This document shows positions 18,541 to 30,431 of a DNA stretch of 64,000 nt, piece by piece. Source of the DNA: Schizochytrium sp. TIO01 (Eukaryota; Sar; Bigyra; Thraustochytrida; Thraustochytriidae). The stretch lies in contig SMSO01000031.1 of NCBI GenBank assembly GCA_004764695.1, positions 8,618,761 to 8,682,760 of the forward strand, in the 5' to 3' direction. The notes beneath the pieces were generated by a model. It saw nothing but the letters and a program-made list of their open reading frames with translations, was not told where the DNA came from and did no database searches. Position 1 is the first letter of the stretch; each line of letters begins with the position of its first letter. The position numbers and the translations under genes are program-made.

Positions 18541-19738
18541 TTGCGGAAAATCTCCCTGGTCTTCAAAACTGGTTAAGTTACTGACATCTCAGAAACATTG
18601 AATAGCCATAATTTAGAGGTACAGTGCGGTTCCCCCCTTTCTCCCAAGTTTTTACACAGAACCCCTGCGGCCTTCTTGCTTTTTTACTTTTTCCGGTCTC
18701 TCCACAATAATAACTCCAGCTTCATAATCAAGCTTCCATCTTAATTCCACTTGAAATAAGTTGCGTTGTAGAAACTATTAAAGTAGAGTTAAGCTTCTGA
18801 TCTTTGGTTGGACCAACGGAAAAAAATCACATTGACTTTTTTTCTTTCTTTCTTCAATACTTCAGTGTTCATGGTTATGCTTCGCAAAACGAGATCCTTA
18901 AAGAAAAAGCAGCATAACCAGGCTCGTTACTCTTTCTCTGTCTTAATCGCTGTCTTTGGAAATTATCTCAACATTGATCTGTACTCTAATAAGTATTCTA
19001 ACCAAGTAAAGAATAGGTCATAATTTTAGCTGATTATTTCATCTACGTATTTACTCTTTATCAGGCTAGTACGTAGCACGCTCGCTTGTACACCAGACCA
19101 TGCGTGCAATGCTCCTTTCTATGCTGACCTGCTACCAGCAATACTTCTCACACCAGAAAGAGTCTACAGCACACCACCATGTCCTTCGCAAGAGAAACTG
19201 TATTGCATTTCTTAGCTATTTTCTATATTTGTGGCCAAAGTTACCACGTGTTTGCAAATTCACAGGAAGTAGCCATCGAAGTAGCCCATGCCGGCCCCGA
19301 GTTTCTTCGTCCTGAGAGCTACATATGTTCATGCACAAAAAAGCATGGGCACCAACACGAAAACAACCGTGACTGAGCTGCATTTTGAGGTATATCATGA
19401 TCGAAAGCATCCTTACCTTTTAATAAAAAAGAATAATGCTAATGAGGCACATCTGCCATGCTGACGTGAGCTCAAAAAAATAAACGCGCGGGGGGAGGGA
19501 GAGAACGTAGGAGGGAACAGGCGACTACTTTTCCTCACAAAAACATTGTGTAATGCTAGTCTAGGCCTACATGTAGAATAAGAATAAGAATAGATCAATG
19601 AAATCCTGTTTTGTTAAAGTTAAGTTAAGAAATTAAAATTTAAACTAATCAAAGCTCCAGTACCTCTTTCCCGTCTATAAAACTATCTAGGGCCTACCTA
19701 TCTCCATACTGGGTGGTCGAATGGGCTTCAGCTTTTAC

Positions 19739-19930
19739 ACAACTTGCTAACAGAATTTCAACTCATTGCCCCTGGCTTGTGAGAGTGAGTGGCCAATCAA
19801 TCCCTAAGCCGGATCAATCCTGTACCTTTGGTTTGGTACCTGGTAGTAATAAGTGATTTCCTTGGCTTAGGTTTCAATCCAACTTGCTAACAGGATTTTA
19901 ACTCACTGCCTTTGACTTTCAGAGTGAGGT
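19739..19930. repeat. diverged direct repeat, ~50 bp, spacing 140 bp
   Basis: The segment starting AACTTGCTAACAGAATTTCA at 19741 recurs from 19881 as AACTTGCTAACAGGATTTTA. The similarity continues through ...GTGAG and drops outside roughly 50 bp. It lies just upstream of the bZIP/START gene and could be a duplicated regulatory block. Confidence 0.6.
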
Positions 19931-20086
19931 AGAACCTAGTAAATAGAAGCTAGAAGTGTACAATTTAGCTTTCTCAGAAAGCTACTTGGCAGAGCCTGGT
20001 GTTCTCAAGCTTGTACCTATTACATGTATAGCTTATAAGAGTACAATATGCTTTTGTGTTTATTATAGTTAGTTAGTACATAGTCG

Positions 20087-21806
20087 ATGGACGTTCGCGC
20101 GTGCGGACAACTTGGAGATGGCAATGTGCTTCCCTTTCGAGGCTTGGCTTCAAAAGCGAGCGAAGGCATACGATGCATACAAGATTGCTCAATCATGAGC
20201 TTGGAGGACGAATCCGAGGGCTTTGATGGCTCAGATAGCCTCGCTGAGATTTTGCAGCTGCCCGAGGCGGAGTTCACGAGCGAGAGCATCTTTCTCACCA
20301 GGGAGACCTTCCGTTCGGACGTCTTGTCAAACCACGAAGACCAGCACTCCAGCAGCAAGAGCAATGATTTTAATGATGAAGAGAATGGTGAAAAGGGCAA
20401 TAACAGCGACAAGGCCGACGGCAACGATGGCAACGATGGCAACGATGGCAACTGCAGAAACGCTAGCTTTTATACCAGAAGCCCTCAAGAAGACTCCCCC
20501 TCAGAAGGCGAGTCCAGAGCTCAGAAGGACTTTGAGTTAACAGATGCTCGTGCTTCGGGAGCACAAATGGCTAATTCTGTCAAGAAGACAAAAGCCGAAC
20601 TTGCCGCAAGCTCCATGCTTAATGGGGTTTGGGGGGGAGATGCACAGGATCAGGACGAGCGTGAAGAGCGAGGCGAGACTGGGTCGAACCGAGGTAATAC
20701 TGCATCTACATTGAAGCGGAGTGCTCACGAAGCAAGTCTACGCCAACGCAATGAAGAGCTCGAACTTAGTCGTGAGCTGTACTTACGCCGCATTGCCGAA
20801 TTGCAACTTGAAGTCAATGCGCTTCGTTCGCAAGGGATGGTTGACCTACGGAAAGAAAACAAACTATTGCGAATCGAGATTTTCAAGCACAAGACCTTTC
20901 TCTCAAGAATGCTGGAACTTTCCCAAAACGTGCCATATCCACAGCACGGAGACAATATTCTGCACTTGCAAGAGATTCGTAGACAGTGCAATCTCGCAAA
21001 TCTCAAGCTTGGCCCATTTGTCTACGAAATGGAGCAAACTCCATACTGTGCAAGGCGGAGATGACCTTGCGCTTGATATGCAAGTTTATGTGGACAGCTA
21101 TCCAAAGAACGTCGAGATAGGCTCTATTAGGCGCATCAATCTCCGAAACGAAATTATTGGTGTTCCTCTCACAGCAGAAAATCTACATAAATGCATGGCT
21201 ACATTCTGGACCAATGAAGAAAAGCTTCGGCAGGTGCATGCTACAGCTGTTTCTGATGGACAAGTAACCTACCACAAACTTCATTTAGATATCCCAGGCC
21301 TCTCTGAGGCAATGGAGTCTCTACAGTCAAGCAAGATAAAAGTTGCAAGCTTCGAAGAACAAGAAAGGGGGGAAATTAATCTCAAGTTCACAACTACAGC
21401 ATGCGAGACAAAACGTGAGTTTGCGCCTCGCATTTTGCTTGGGCACTGTTCTGGTGAGGTGTCCAATGAAATTCGTGCTCTTGATGGTAATCACCTTCAA
21501 AGCTGCTATGTTTTTGCTTCGACAACTTGTGACCAAGAGTTTTCAGAAGTAGGCCTTCAAACAAGCCATACTCTGAAATCAAAATTTATTAGTGGACACA
21601 TTATTTTTCCAAGCACGAATGATCCCCAGTCCTCACATATGCTAATGTTCTTTTCCGTGCCAATCGGGGGATTCTCTTTTCTGTCTTCGCCGCATGATTG
21701 CTTTGAGAAAGATGGCTCTTTTACACCATTATTCGAGCAAAGTTTTGCAGCTCAGCTTAGTATTATCTCCCTTGAGATCCAGAATTTCAGCGGGGAGAAA
21801 TCATGA
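20087..21806 (+). CDS. degenerate bZIP plus START-like protein (M96-type)
   Basis: Two overlapping open frames together form one gene. The first, from the ATG at 20087, gives an acidic Ser/Asp/Asn-rich N-terminus (including GNDGNDGNDGN), then a charged coiled coil at ~208-280 (RQRNEELELSRELYLRRIAE onward) that resembles a bZIP. Much of the expected basic region is replaced by Glu/Leu. The second frame continues with a START-like domain (VYVDSYPKNVEIG, later SGHIIFPSTNDPQSSH and MLMFFSVPIGG) to TGA at 21804-21806. A 49-nt intron, 20986-21034 (GTGCAA...GGAG), restores the frame and gives 556 aa (join 20087..20985, 21035..21806). Its donor is weak, so a one-base error or a real frameshift remains possible. 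Coiled coil plus START is the arrangement of the M96 mating-specific family in oomycetes. DNA binding is doubtful. Confidence 0.65.
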
Positions 21807-22337
21807 ATTGATGTTTCAAGTTGCAAGATTGATTGTCTGCAACATATTGATTCAAATTGTTCTGATCATAAGGTAATACGTCTTGCAAGCATTATTTTTA
21901 GATACACAACGTCCAGCTGTGCTCTGGGTTTAGCTTTCAAATATACAAGTTCGCCTCCTTCAAGACTGATTGCATTTCAACCTAACATTTTTCTGATTTC
22001 GGGATATCCCATTACTAATATACTCGAACATACGATCAGTATTCTCATATATGCGACCGCCGCTTAAGATGCCTTCATCTGTGTTTGTAAATAGTACGCG
22101 AATATTACTAGCTTGAAGGACACACAAGATAGATAATTTTTGTTCTACTCCCTCCACACAAGAGACTACAAACAGTGCTCGTATTGGTGCGAAAGTTTGA
22201 ATCAAATTGCAAAGTAATTTTGTTAGTAGGTACATTCGATTTGTTTTCGTATTCGTTTTCAGTTGGTTAAGTTGGGTGATATTCATCAATTTAAAAAATT
22301 AAAAAAAGTCTCCACTGAATTTTCTCCATGTGTTGGG

Positions 22338-22562
22338 TCATCTGAGCCTTGGTGGCACCAAGTTTGGATTGAGCCCGGACCTTTTCGTTGACGATGAAAT
22401 TTTGCAATGACACATCTGCTGAGACCTCCAACCGAAGGAACTATAGGACAAGACATTGCTAGGGTTCTTGGCGTTCCTTTGTGAAACCCTCGTAGACATA
22501 GGGCTTACAATAGCGCAAGAGTAGTCAGCTAGATTCGTGTGGCTGCCAGAGTCAAGAATCAA
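22338..22562 (-). pseudogene. possible LTR-retroelement aspartic-protease relic
   Basis: The minus-strand frame opens with LLILDSGSHTNLADYSC. This resembles the D-S/T-G active-site turn of retrotransposon aspartic proteases, where hydrophobic-DSGSxTNL is common. The frame is short and flanked by stops. The downstream frame (22289-21960) does not resemble integrase or reverse transcriptase, and no LTRs were found by eye. If real, it is a decayed fragment; chance is possible. Confidence 0.22.
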
Positions 22563-25419
22563 AAGTGTAACTACGCATTAACTAAATCCAATCATGGTGT
22601 AACTTGAATCGATGATTGAAGTTGCTGAGTTAACCTAACCCTATCGATTATCTCTATCTAACACCTTTCAAGGATATCTTAGCCTACTTAATTACTTCAT
22701 GAATCTATCTGTCCCGGAATGCATTCTCCACGACAGCAGTTCGCTAACTCTTAAATCAACCTTCTTAAAGCACCTCCATCAAGACCCTTGCCTTCATCTT
22801 TACAGTCAACCTCAAGCTGACTAGAATCATTTTCAGCAACATCACAATGCACACTGCGATAAAACGTATATTATCATCTTCAAGAGATCCTTGATATCTT
22901 TATATCCAATGACGCTACGCTGAATTCGAGAGATGTCGCGAACATGTCGCACTAAACTCCTTCACTGGTAGAGATCATAGCTGGAGGTGCAATATTTACT
23001 GTTCTCTCGAAACCAATTTCTTTATGTTGACGCAAACTATATGCCTCTCCTAGATGAGTCTCAATCTGCAATTTCACTTGGTTTATAGTGAAGGCAAGCC
23101 TGGCTAACGCAAGAGTACTGGTTTCATATGATGCTTGAGCGTCCTTCTTTTCTATTTCAGTGAAAGTACAGATATCCTTATACTTGTTAGAATATTTGTT
23201 CAATGTTGAAAAGCTACGTAAGATTTCAACATGTTGTCTTTGAGAAAAAGTGCAAATTAGATACAATTCCATAGACGAGAGAAATCTTCGTCCAGCTGTA
23301 TCCCTGACTACTATATCATAGATGTAGCTTCCTTTTTTTTTTTTTTTTCATTCCTTCTCATGGAATATCTTCCCTCCTCCGTCCGATCACTTCTTTCGTT
23401 TATTTTGTCGTGCTTCGTCTACCTCGCTAACTTATTCCTTTGAGATTTGCAAGTGCATGCAAGTTCGTTTCAGATTCTACTACTCTCAATCTCAACTCAA
23501 CTTCACATGCTCTTCTTCTCTCGAAGTCTCTTTCTAATGAGCTTTTACGTAGACTCCTAAATCACCAAGTTCACTGCGTCATGAATTATTTTCCTTTTCC
23601 TTCTTATCCTATTGAAAACACCAAAGCTCAACGAGGGAGAGAAAAACAAGCAAATCCTAACCCCTCTAATGGATCTCCATTTTACTTTGATGGTTAAAGC
23701 GTTACAAAGCCTTTTGATCAATGCATAGAAAATGGCTATCCAACGTTTGTATGTGATCGTATAATGACCAATCCACCCTCCCCTGCCTTGAGATACCAAA
23801 ACTTTATCGGTACTGCCAGACTACCCAACCCTCCTTACGAGCACTAAGCCCTTCAAGCCTACTCGCCATCGCATATCTCTTTTCATCGACATGAACCTCA
23901 AGAAAATAAAGTTTGTAAAGAGAGGGGGTTGCAGACCGTGGATGTGTTGTATTCATTGAACGTGTCATGCAAGAGTGCACGCGACCTCAGTATGGCCCAT
24001 TAAGCACCCTGTTATAATCTTAATTAATAGAGAGCTGTGTGGGCAAGGTGACGCGTTACCTCATGATTTGTATTGTATCTTCGTCCACGATACGGTAATC
24101 TTCGACAGCTTGTTTGGTAGTTGAGAGCCACGTTTTATTGTTCACTGACCTGTACGCTAGAACCCAAAACAGCAATCCACAAATAGTTCCTGGACCAGCT
24201 AGTCCTTCAAAGTTTTTTGATCATCAGGAAAGTTCAGCCCATACATTCGCCTTCAATCAAACCTCACACGTGATTGCTCTTAATGACAGTTTTCACTCCT
24301 TTGGATACAGTTTGATTCAATGTAAGGGTGTCGTGGCCAGCCTATTTTTGCTACCAATGCATTCTCCGGTCAGCTAACTCATGAAGAGACCACCGTGGCT
24401 CTGAAATTAAAGTCCGCTCTCAGTAGCCCGAGGTGCCCAAGTAAATCTATAAATGCTAACAACTCAAGTCATACTCATACTCAAACAATGTCTTTCCGTA
24501 GGACTATTACCCAAGTATCTCCCCTTCCTATGCCCTTATGGTCATGGCAACGAAGAAAGAGTATTTATTTCTACACGGCTAGTTTGCTATTCGCTTGGTA
24601 GCCAGCCAGCCCGCCAGCCCGCCAGCTTTGCTTCGAGTTGAGTGTTACCTGGAAGCCCATCCTCTGACTAGCCTCATGGGCGTGGCTAGCTAGCTAGGTA
24701 GTCAGGTACTTGGCCTTCCTACCTTGTGATCAAACCAGCCAATCCAAGAAAGAAGCGCCATCATTTGTGTGCTTTGCATGCTGGAGTATGTGTACCTGCC
24801 TATCTACCTGCCTACCTAGTACGGCGCTAGCTTTCTTTCGCACAGCCCCTTCCTACTGCCCCATGTCCAATTGGACGATTCCGGGTCTTTGCGTTAGTAA
24901 ATTCCGGGCACTTCCATCGCCGGCATAGCATTCTTCAAGCGCAGGTCCTCTGCCATGAAAAGAATGAGCGAACATCACCGCCGTCCAGCGACTCCTCATG
25001 CACACTGCCTGCGACTTTTTCATTCCGTCAGCCAGAGCTTTTGCTAATTCGCTTGAGCGTATCATTTAGAGATTGCCGCATCGTCCTTTCCGCAGATAGC
25101 TAGCTAGTTGGTCTGCCTGTGCTGCATACCGTTCGCACGGGGTAGGTGCGATGCTTTGCTTTTCTTCAGCGCTATGGCCATCAAGGCCACGAGGTCACCA
25201 TCGTTGCAGCGAGCACACGCGAACAAGTCAACATGAGCGAGGTTTAATTGCAAAACATCACCATCATCACCACCATCAACAGCAGCAGAGCTAAAAGAAG
25301 AGGCAGTGCTTGATTTGCTCCATTCGAGCATTTATACCAAAAGTAAAGTCTGGAAGTTGTAGCCGGCTGGCCCTCATGGCGCCGCTTTTGAGTGCTACCA
25401 TTGTCTCGGGCGGCGAGCA

Positions 25420-25502
25420 AGCTTTCAAGCAAGCTTTCAAGCAAAGCAAGCAATCAAATATATTAAGCAAGCAAGCAAGTAATCAAACAAGCAATCCTGC
25501 AA
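25420..25502. repeat. CAAG/CAAGCTTT-type simple repeat
   Basis: A short array of CAAGCTTT and CAAG/CAAT units, partly interrupted. It marks the left edge of the microsatellite-rich segment. Confidence 0.7.
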
Positions 25503-26540
25503 GCAGCCAATCGCAGTCTATCTTGAGGCTAATGCAGATAGATCGACCACAACACAACGCCATCGTTCTTGTCAGATCCAACTTACCCGGTCACATCCGA
25601 CCAGAGGCGCCATTTGGAAGCAGCGCCGCCTTCCAGGGTGGTCCACTAGCCCACATCTACCAGAAACTGTAACAGTCCCACCGAAGACGGAGTCTGTTTA
25701 ATTTTCGTGGCGCAGAAGAATCCGAAGGATCTCAACAACCTCGAGCAGAGCTCTTCAGTCTCTTGCGCGGCTTCTCGTCCGCAAGGGCTGCCGCTCCTGC
25801 GTCCAGGATTAGAACCCTTGCCCGATGGAGCTCGCCTCTGGGCTCCTGGGTTCCTGGCGGTCGGGTTTCTTCAAGAGGCTGGTGTTCGTTTCTTGCGCTC
25901 GCCGTCTTCCTTGAATGATCGATCCTGGCGGTTCCCTCCCTCCTCCACTCCTCCACTTCTCCACTCCGCTGCGATGGCTGCGCTGCTGCGCCAGCCGGAG
26001 CCCTCGAGACGCACGACGGGGATCCTTACGGCCTCGCGCCTTGCCAAGGCCCAGTTGCTGCGCTCGCCAAGTCGGGATCCTCGTCTTCGTTTTGGCTCAT
26101 CATTCCTTTCACCCATCGATCTCCGAAGCAGCCGCAGCCGCAGCCAAGCCCGCTCGAGAGGCTCGCGCCCAATGCTCGCAGGAGGCCGGGTACTCTTCAG
26201 GTCGCCGCCGCAGCCTCGGGCCTCGGTTCTCTTCCCCTCTCGGCCTCCATCGTTCTTTCATGGCATTATTGGCGTCGTCGTTGTTCTCGTTCGATTTTGA
26301 CGGCGATTGCTCTTCACTCTATTAATCGTACGTAATATGTAATGCTGCGCACACACCATTCATGAGCTACGCTCTGGTTGGCGCAGATATCGATAGATAC
26401 CTTTTGCGGCTGCTCTGCCGACCTATTGGGCCCTGCGCTCTGCGGCCGGAGTCGTCCTGCCTTGCCTTGCCTTGAGCTTTCCCAGCTCAGAGGATCGATT
26501 GATTCTATTCATGTATCTTCGGAGCTGATTTATTCGCAGC

Positions 26541-26620
26541 TTTATTTACTTATTAATTTATTAATTAATTTATTAATTAATTAATTTATTAAATTAATTT
26601 ATATATTTGTTTAATTAAAA
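26541..26620. repeat. AT-only (TTAAT)n-like tract
   Basis: Almost pure A/T of the form TTATTAATTAATTTATTAATT, about 80 bp. It is low-melting and may form hairpins. Confidence 0.8.
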
Positions 26621-26940
26621 AGCTAAAATTAAAATCAAAATCAAAACTCAATCAATATGAAAATGAAACTGAACTGAATTTGGTATTCTGTTACTCTACA
26701 GTATATCATGAATAAGTCAATTGAACTGCAAATACAGTTTAAACAATAAATAAGTAATCAAATAAATAAAAAATCAGTGGGAGACCTGAGAATTTAATAA
26801 GCAATAACAATACCAATAACAATAATAACAACAATCATAAAAGATTGACCGCGAACTTTTCGTCCCTCCCAAACGAAGCTTGAGATCATCATCGCAGGTC
26901 GAAGGATCGCCTTCGCAGCGCCTCAACAGTTGAGAGGCGC

Positions 26941-26966
26941 ATGGATGGATGGATGGATGGATGGAT
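26941..26966. repeat. (ATGG)6 microsatellite
   Basis: Six perfect ATGG units followed by ATAC. Confidence 0.85.
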
Positions 26967-27084
26967 ACCGGTGCGCTTTCTCCCTCTCGACTTCTTCGCA
27001 TTAACGCGCGATCTTCTTCTCAAGAAAGGGCGTCTTTAGCTTTCTTTCTATGGTTCAAGTGGGATCCGGGAAACCGATGCTTTG

Positions 27085-27135
27085 CTTTTCTTTCTTTCTT
27101 TCTTTCTTTCTTTCTTTCATTCTTTCATTCATTCT
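27085..27135. repeat. (CTTT)n microsatellite grading to CATT
   Basis: A perfect CTTT run of about eight units that decays into TTCATTC units. Confidence 0.85.
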
Positions 27136-27204
27136 TAAGCAAAGCAAAGAAAGATACGTATGCATAAACAGTTGAAAAGGACCCTTTTGTGATTACGAGT
27201 TATT

Positions 27205-27291
27205 CGTTGATTCACTGATTCACTGATTCATGGATTCATTGCGTTATTGATTCATTGCGTTATTGATTTATTGCGTTATTGATTTATTGCA
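27205..27291. repeat. 16-mer tandem repeat GATTYATTGCGTTATT
   Basis: Three to four copies of a 16-bp unit, alternating GATTCATTGCGTTATT and GATTTATTGCGTTATT. They are preceded by related GATTCACT units. Confidence 0.8.
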
Positions 27292-27723
27292 CTAATCTTT
27301 CTTTCATAAGTAACTTCTATGCAAAAGATTTGCTTCGAACGAATGCACATTACCCTCAGACAGATCTTGGCACCAAGCCGCCGCAGCCGGTCCCAGAAAC
27401 CCGCTGCAAGCCCGAGGAGGCCGGCCAGCAAGGCTCGCGATGCCGCCGTCCTCTGCTTCTCCTCTGAGCCATGCTCCTCGGCCAGTGCCATCAATTCAAC
27501 ATCCGTCGCGTCAGTCAGTCATCCTCACGACTTCTTCTTCTTCTTCTGCTGCTGCACATTCGTTCATCATCAAAGGAAGGCGGGGCGCCATAGATCTCCA
27601 CAAATAGCATATTAATACACAGTATTCCGTGCGCTACCGATCTTAGGGTTTCCACTAGCCGCCTCTGGCCCTCCCCTCAGTCCCTTCTTTTGGAGCTAAC
27701 ATCGTTCTAAACAATGTCGTCAT

Positions 27724-27772
27724 CAAATCAAATCAAATCAAATCAACGCGAATCAGATCAGATCAGATCAAT
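27724..27772. repeat. (AATCA)n / (GATCA)n pentamer array
   Basis: Four AATCA units followed by GATCA units after a short CGCG interruption. Confidence 0.8.
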
Positions 27773-28282
27773 TGAAGCATGATGCGAACCCACTAAGCAC
27801 ATATCCATTGTGGATCGTGCTGATCACAGGCCGCAACCGGTCATAGACGAGCGCATTCATTCATTCACTAATTCATTCATGGTTCATGAATTCATGAATT
27901 CATGAATTCATAACATCATCCAGTATCAGGGGAACTCGGGGAATTAACAGATCGCTCGCAGTCCGACGCTTCGGCGGGCAGATCCTGGCTCCTCCACTGG
28001 GGAGGCTCCTCACAAGTATTCCCGCAGCTTTCCATAGCTTCTATGGAGTACCACTGAAAGTTGTTCCCTCGAGCCAGGCGTTGAGTATCTCCTCTGAGGA
28101 ATTTTTATTGAAATTATTTTATTCTAATGTGAGAAGCTTCCACTGCGACTAAAAGCTGCAGAGCTAATTAGGTGAGGGTCAAGCAACATGTGAGAGGCAC
28201 GGGTTCCCCACTGGCCGCGAGTTCTTAGGAGCAGTAGCTTTGAAAGGGCAGCACAAAAAATAAAGGCGCGCACAAAAAAGGG

Positions 28283-28351
28283 AAAACAAAACAAAACAAA
28301 ACAACAAAACAATACAAAACAAAACAAAACAAAACAATACAATACAAAACA
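28283..28351. repeat. (ACAAA)n pentamer array
   Basis: About 13 ACAAA/ACAAT units. On the opposite strand they spell a run of Cys/Phe/Val/Leu codons that makes a spurious hydrophobic open frame. Confidence 0.85.
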
Positions 28352-28822
28352 GAGGTCCATCGTCATTACCGCAAAGCCGTGAAAGCCGTGAAAGCCTGAA
28401 CAAAAGGCCCTCCGCCAGACCCATTTCGCGCCAAACCCTGCGGCGGAGAGAGCGACTTTGGGCCACGAAAGAACGAAGGAATGCACGAATATGTATATAA
28501 ATGAACGAATCACAAGAAAACAGCATTTCGCATTGCACTTTGGATTCACTCAGTCCTTCCTTCTTTCCTCTGCAGTCGTGATCGCTCTCTTTCTCTACTT
28601 AAACTTTGCCTTTGTTTCCTCATTTCGCCCTCTGAAGTCCTTTCTTTCTTGAAAGCTGTTCATTATCTGTGTATCTGTTGACGTATCTATGTATCTGTGT
28701 ATCTAAGCATATGTATGATACGATGGTTTTTGTAAAACTGATGATTCTGTCTGTTCATTCACTTTTGCGCCATAGAACTGTTTACGATAAACATTTTCTT
28801 TCTTTTTCAATTTTCAATTACT

Positions 28823-28862
28823 GTTTTACTGTATTACTGTATTACTGTATTACTGTATATAT
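28823..28862. repeat. (TATTACTG)n octamer repeat
   Basis: Four copies of an 8-bp unit, TATTACTG, ending in a TATATAATAT tract. Confidence 0.8.
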
Positions 28863-29263
28863 AATATGCAGAATTTTTATAATATAAAATACTGTTTTCA
28901 TATGAAGAAAGGAGAGGAAAAAGCTCTCAATTCTGCGATAGAGAATGTACGTCTGAGGCCTATTGTTTGCGGTAGATGGGCTTACCGCCGTCTGATCCCC
29001 CTCTTTAAGTAGGAGTAGCTTAAGAGGAGCTAGGATCCTGGTGGCCCAGCGATTTGTCGAACGAAGGGCCCCAAAAATCGATCCCAGGCCCACTTCAGGA
29101 CCTCTCGGGGCGCCAAAGCTCTGGGGAAGGCGCGGAAGCAGGGGAGGGCGGAGGCCTCCGCGCAGCCGCGTCGGGCCTTGAGCTGTCCTCGCGAGGTGCC
29201 CGTGCCAGGCCCGCTCGCAGGCGGCGGGAATCCCAGCTGAGGCTGCGATCGATCGCCAACTTC

Positions 29264-29333
29264 GTTTCTTTCTTTCTTTTCTTTCATTGAAAAAGAAAGA
29301 AAAGAAAGAAAAGAAAGAAAAGAAAGAAAGAAA
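29264..29333. repeat. CTTT / AAAG mirror arrays forming a long hairpin
   Basis: A CTTT run is followed after the short spacer CATTGA by an AAAG/AAAAG run. The two halves are complementary and could fold into a stem of about 20 bp, besides being a polypurine/polypyrimidine tract. Confidence 0.8.
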
Positions 29334-29841
29334 TATGACCACAGAGACAGAAGCAAACCAAAGCAGACAGAGAAAGATGTCGTTTATCTGTTTCCTTATC
29401 CTTTCCCTTTCACGGTGTTCGAACGATTGATCTGTCGTCAACCTACAGTTTATTAACGCCCACGATACCATCATCTTTAGAGAACTATGCTGAAAAAGCC
29501 AAAGTTTTGTTGTTTTGTTGTTGCTTTTCTGTTTTTGTTGTTTTTCCATTTACAAATCATCAAATCTTTCCGGATCCATATATTCCATATATTCCACATA
29601 TTCCATATCTGTTGAACTACAAACTAACAACGCCTGAGGAGAAAGAAGCCTTACCCCTCAATTACGGCCTACTATAGGAGTGGGGCCAATCCCCCCTTTC
29701 TTGAAAGAAGAATTAGGCGAGCAAAGGGGGGGGCTAGAGTAAAGGATATGAGGCGCATAGGGACTGGGGCCAGCGGTAGCTTTTAAAAAGTTAAATAAAA
29801 AATAACAGTGGAGGAGCGAAATTCAAATCGCAATCGAAGAA

Positions 29842-29990
29842 AAGAAACCAAAAGAAACCAAAAGAAACCAAAAGAAAGAGAGAAAGAGAGAAAGAAAAAG
29901 GAATAAATAAATAAAATAATAAACAAAATAATAAATAAATAATAAATAATAAATAAAGCAATCGATCGATTGATCCATCGATCGATCTTC
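29842..29990. repeat. compound AAAGAAACC / GAGAAA / AAAT / ATCG repeats
   Basis: Four different simple repeats lie end to end: AAAGAAACC units, GAGAAA units, AATA units, and a GATC/ATCG palindromic cluster at 29960-29990. Confidence 0.8.
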
Positions 29991-30081
29991 GACTGTCGAT
30001 GACATCAATCTCGGCGGGCAATCCCGCAACACGTCTGGCACGGTCGCTCAGTACGCGTGCGCTGCAGCGGAGGACTCGCAG

Positions 30082-30131
30082 AGACAGGCAGGCAGACAGG
30101 CAGGCGGCAGGCAGGAAGGAAGGAAGGAAGC
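30082..30131. repeat. (GGCA)n / (GGAA)n tract
   Basis: GACAGGCAGGCA units grade into GGAAGGAAGGAAGGAA, about 300 bp upstream of the mutase start. Confidence 0.8.
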
Positions 30132-30431
30132 AGTCGGGACCCAGTCCGTCGCGAACCCGCCTCCTCCGTCCGAGTCCGTCCCAACAAGCGTCCATCAACT
30201 AGAGAAACCTGATCCTCGATCCTGCTCAGTCTTGAGCTCGACAGACCCCGAACACAGCTTTAGCGAGCTGGTGCCGCTGGTGCTGCGGCGGGTGGAACGT
30301 TGGCTTGTGTCGAATTAGCGGCAGGAGCTCTTTCTTGTTGGTTTGTTTCTTTGTTTGTCTGCGGCTTTGGGTTTGGCATCGCTGTAAGAGTTGTAGGACT
30401 TGCTTGATTGAATTGATTTGCGAAGGTCAAA

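Larger units (their letters stand above)
15174..20086. other. gene-poor region, 4.9 kb
   Basis: AT-rich sequence of even composition with only short, conflicting open frames on both strands. The main structure is a 387-bp tandem duplication (17461-18236). A weak candidate small gene lies at 18265-18540 (-). A diverged direct repeat occurs at 19739-19930. Two short open frames near 18808-19376 (+) could encode small peptides, one with a hydrophobic leader, but nothing supports them. No tRNA or rRNA is recognised. Confidence 0.5.
21807..30431. other. gene-poor region, 8.6 kb, repeat-rich in its right half
   Basis: 21.8-24.9 kb is AT-rich with decayed open frames, one with a retroelement-protease-like motif (22338-22562, minus). 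24.9-30.4 kb alternates GC-rich islands (about 25.7-26.3, 27.34-27.5, 29.05-29.25 and 30.0-30.2 kb) with microsatellites, listed separately. GC-rich islands are open in several frames simultaneously, so the ~200-codon frame at 25707-26300 is not taken as a gene. No promoter of the mutase gene can be defined beyond its immediate upstream sequence. Confidence 0.5.

Noticed and set aside
18808-19376. Small open frames, one with a hydrophobic leader
   Set aside because: Short, overlapping, with no context or homology; a secreted peptide cannot be claimed.
20721-21034. N-terminal part of the frame that continues into the START-like domain
   Set aside because: It overlaps the coiled-coil coding frame and has no domain character; only the part after about 21035 is kept.
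25707-26300. 197-codon Arg/Ser/Pro-rich frame
   Set aside because: It lies in a GC-rich island, overlaps other open frames on both strands, and has no domain or codon signal.
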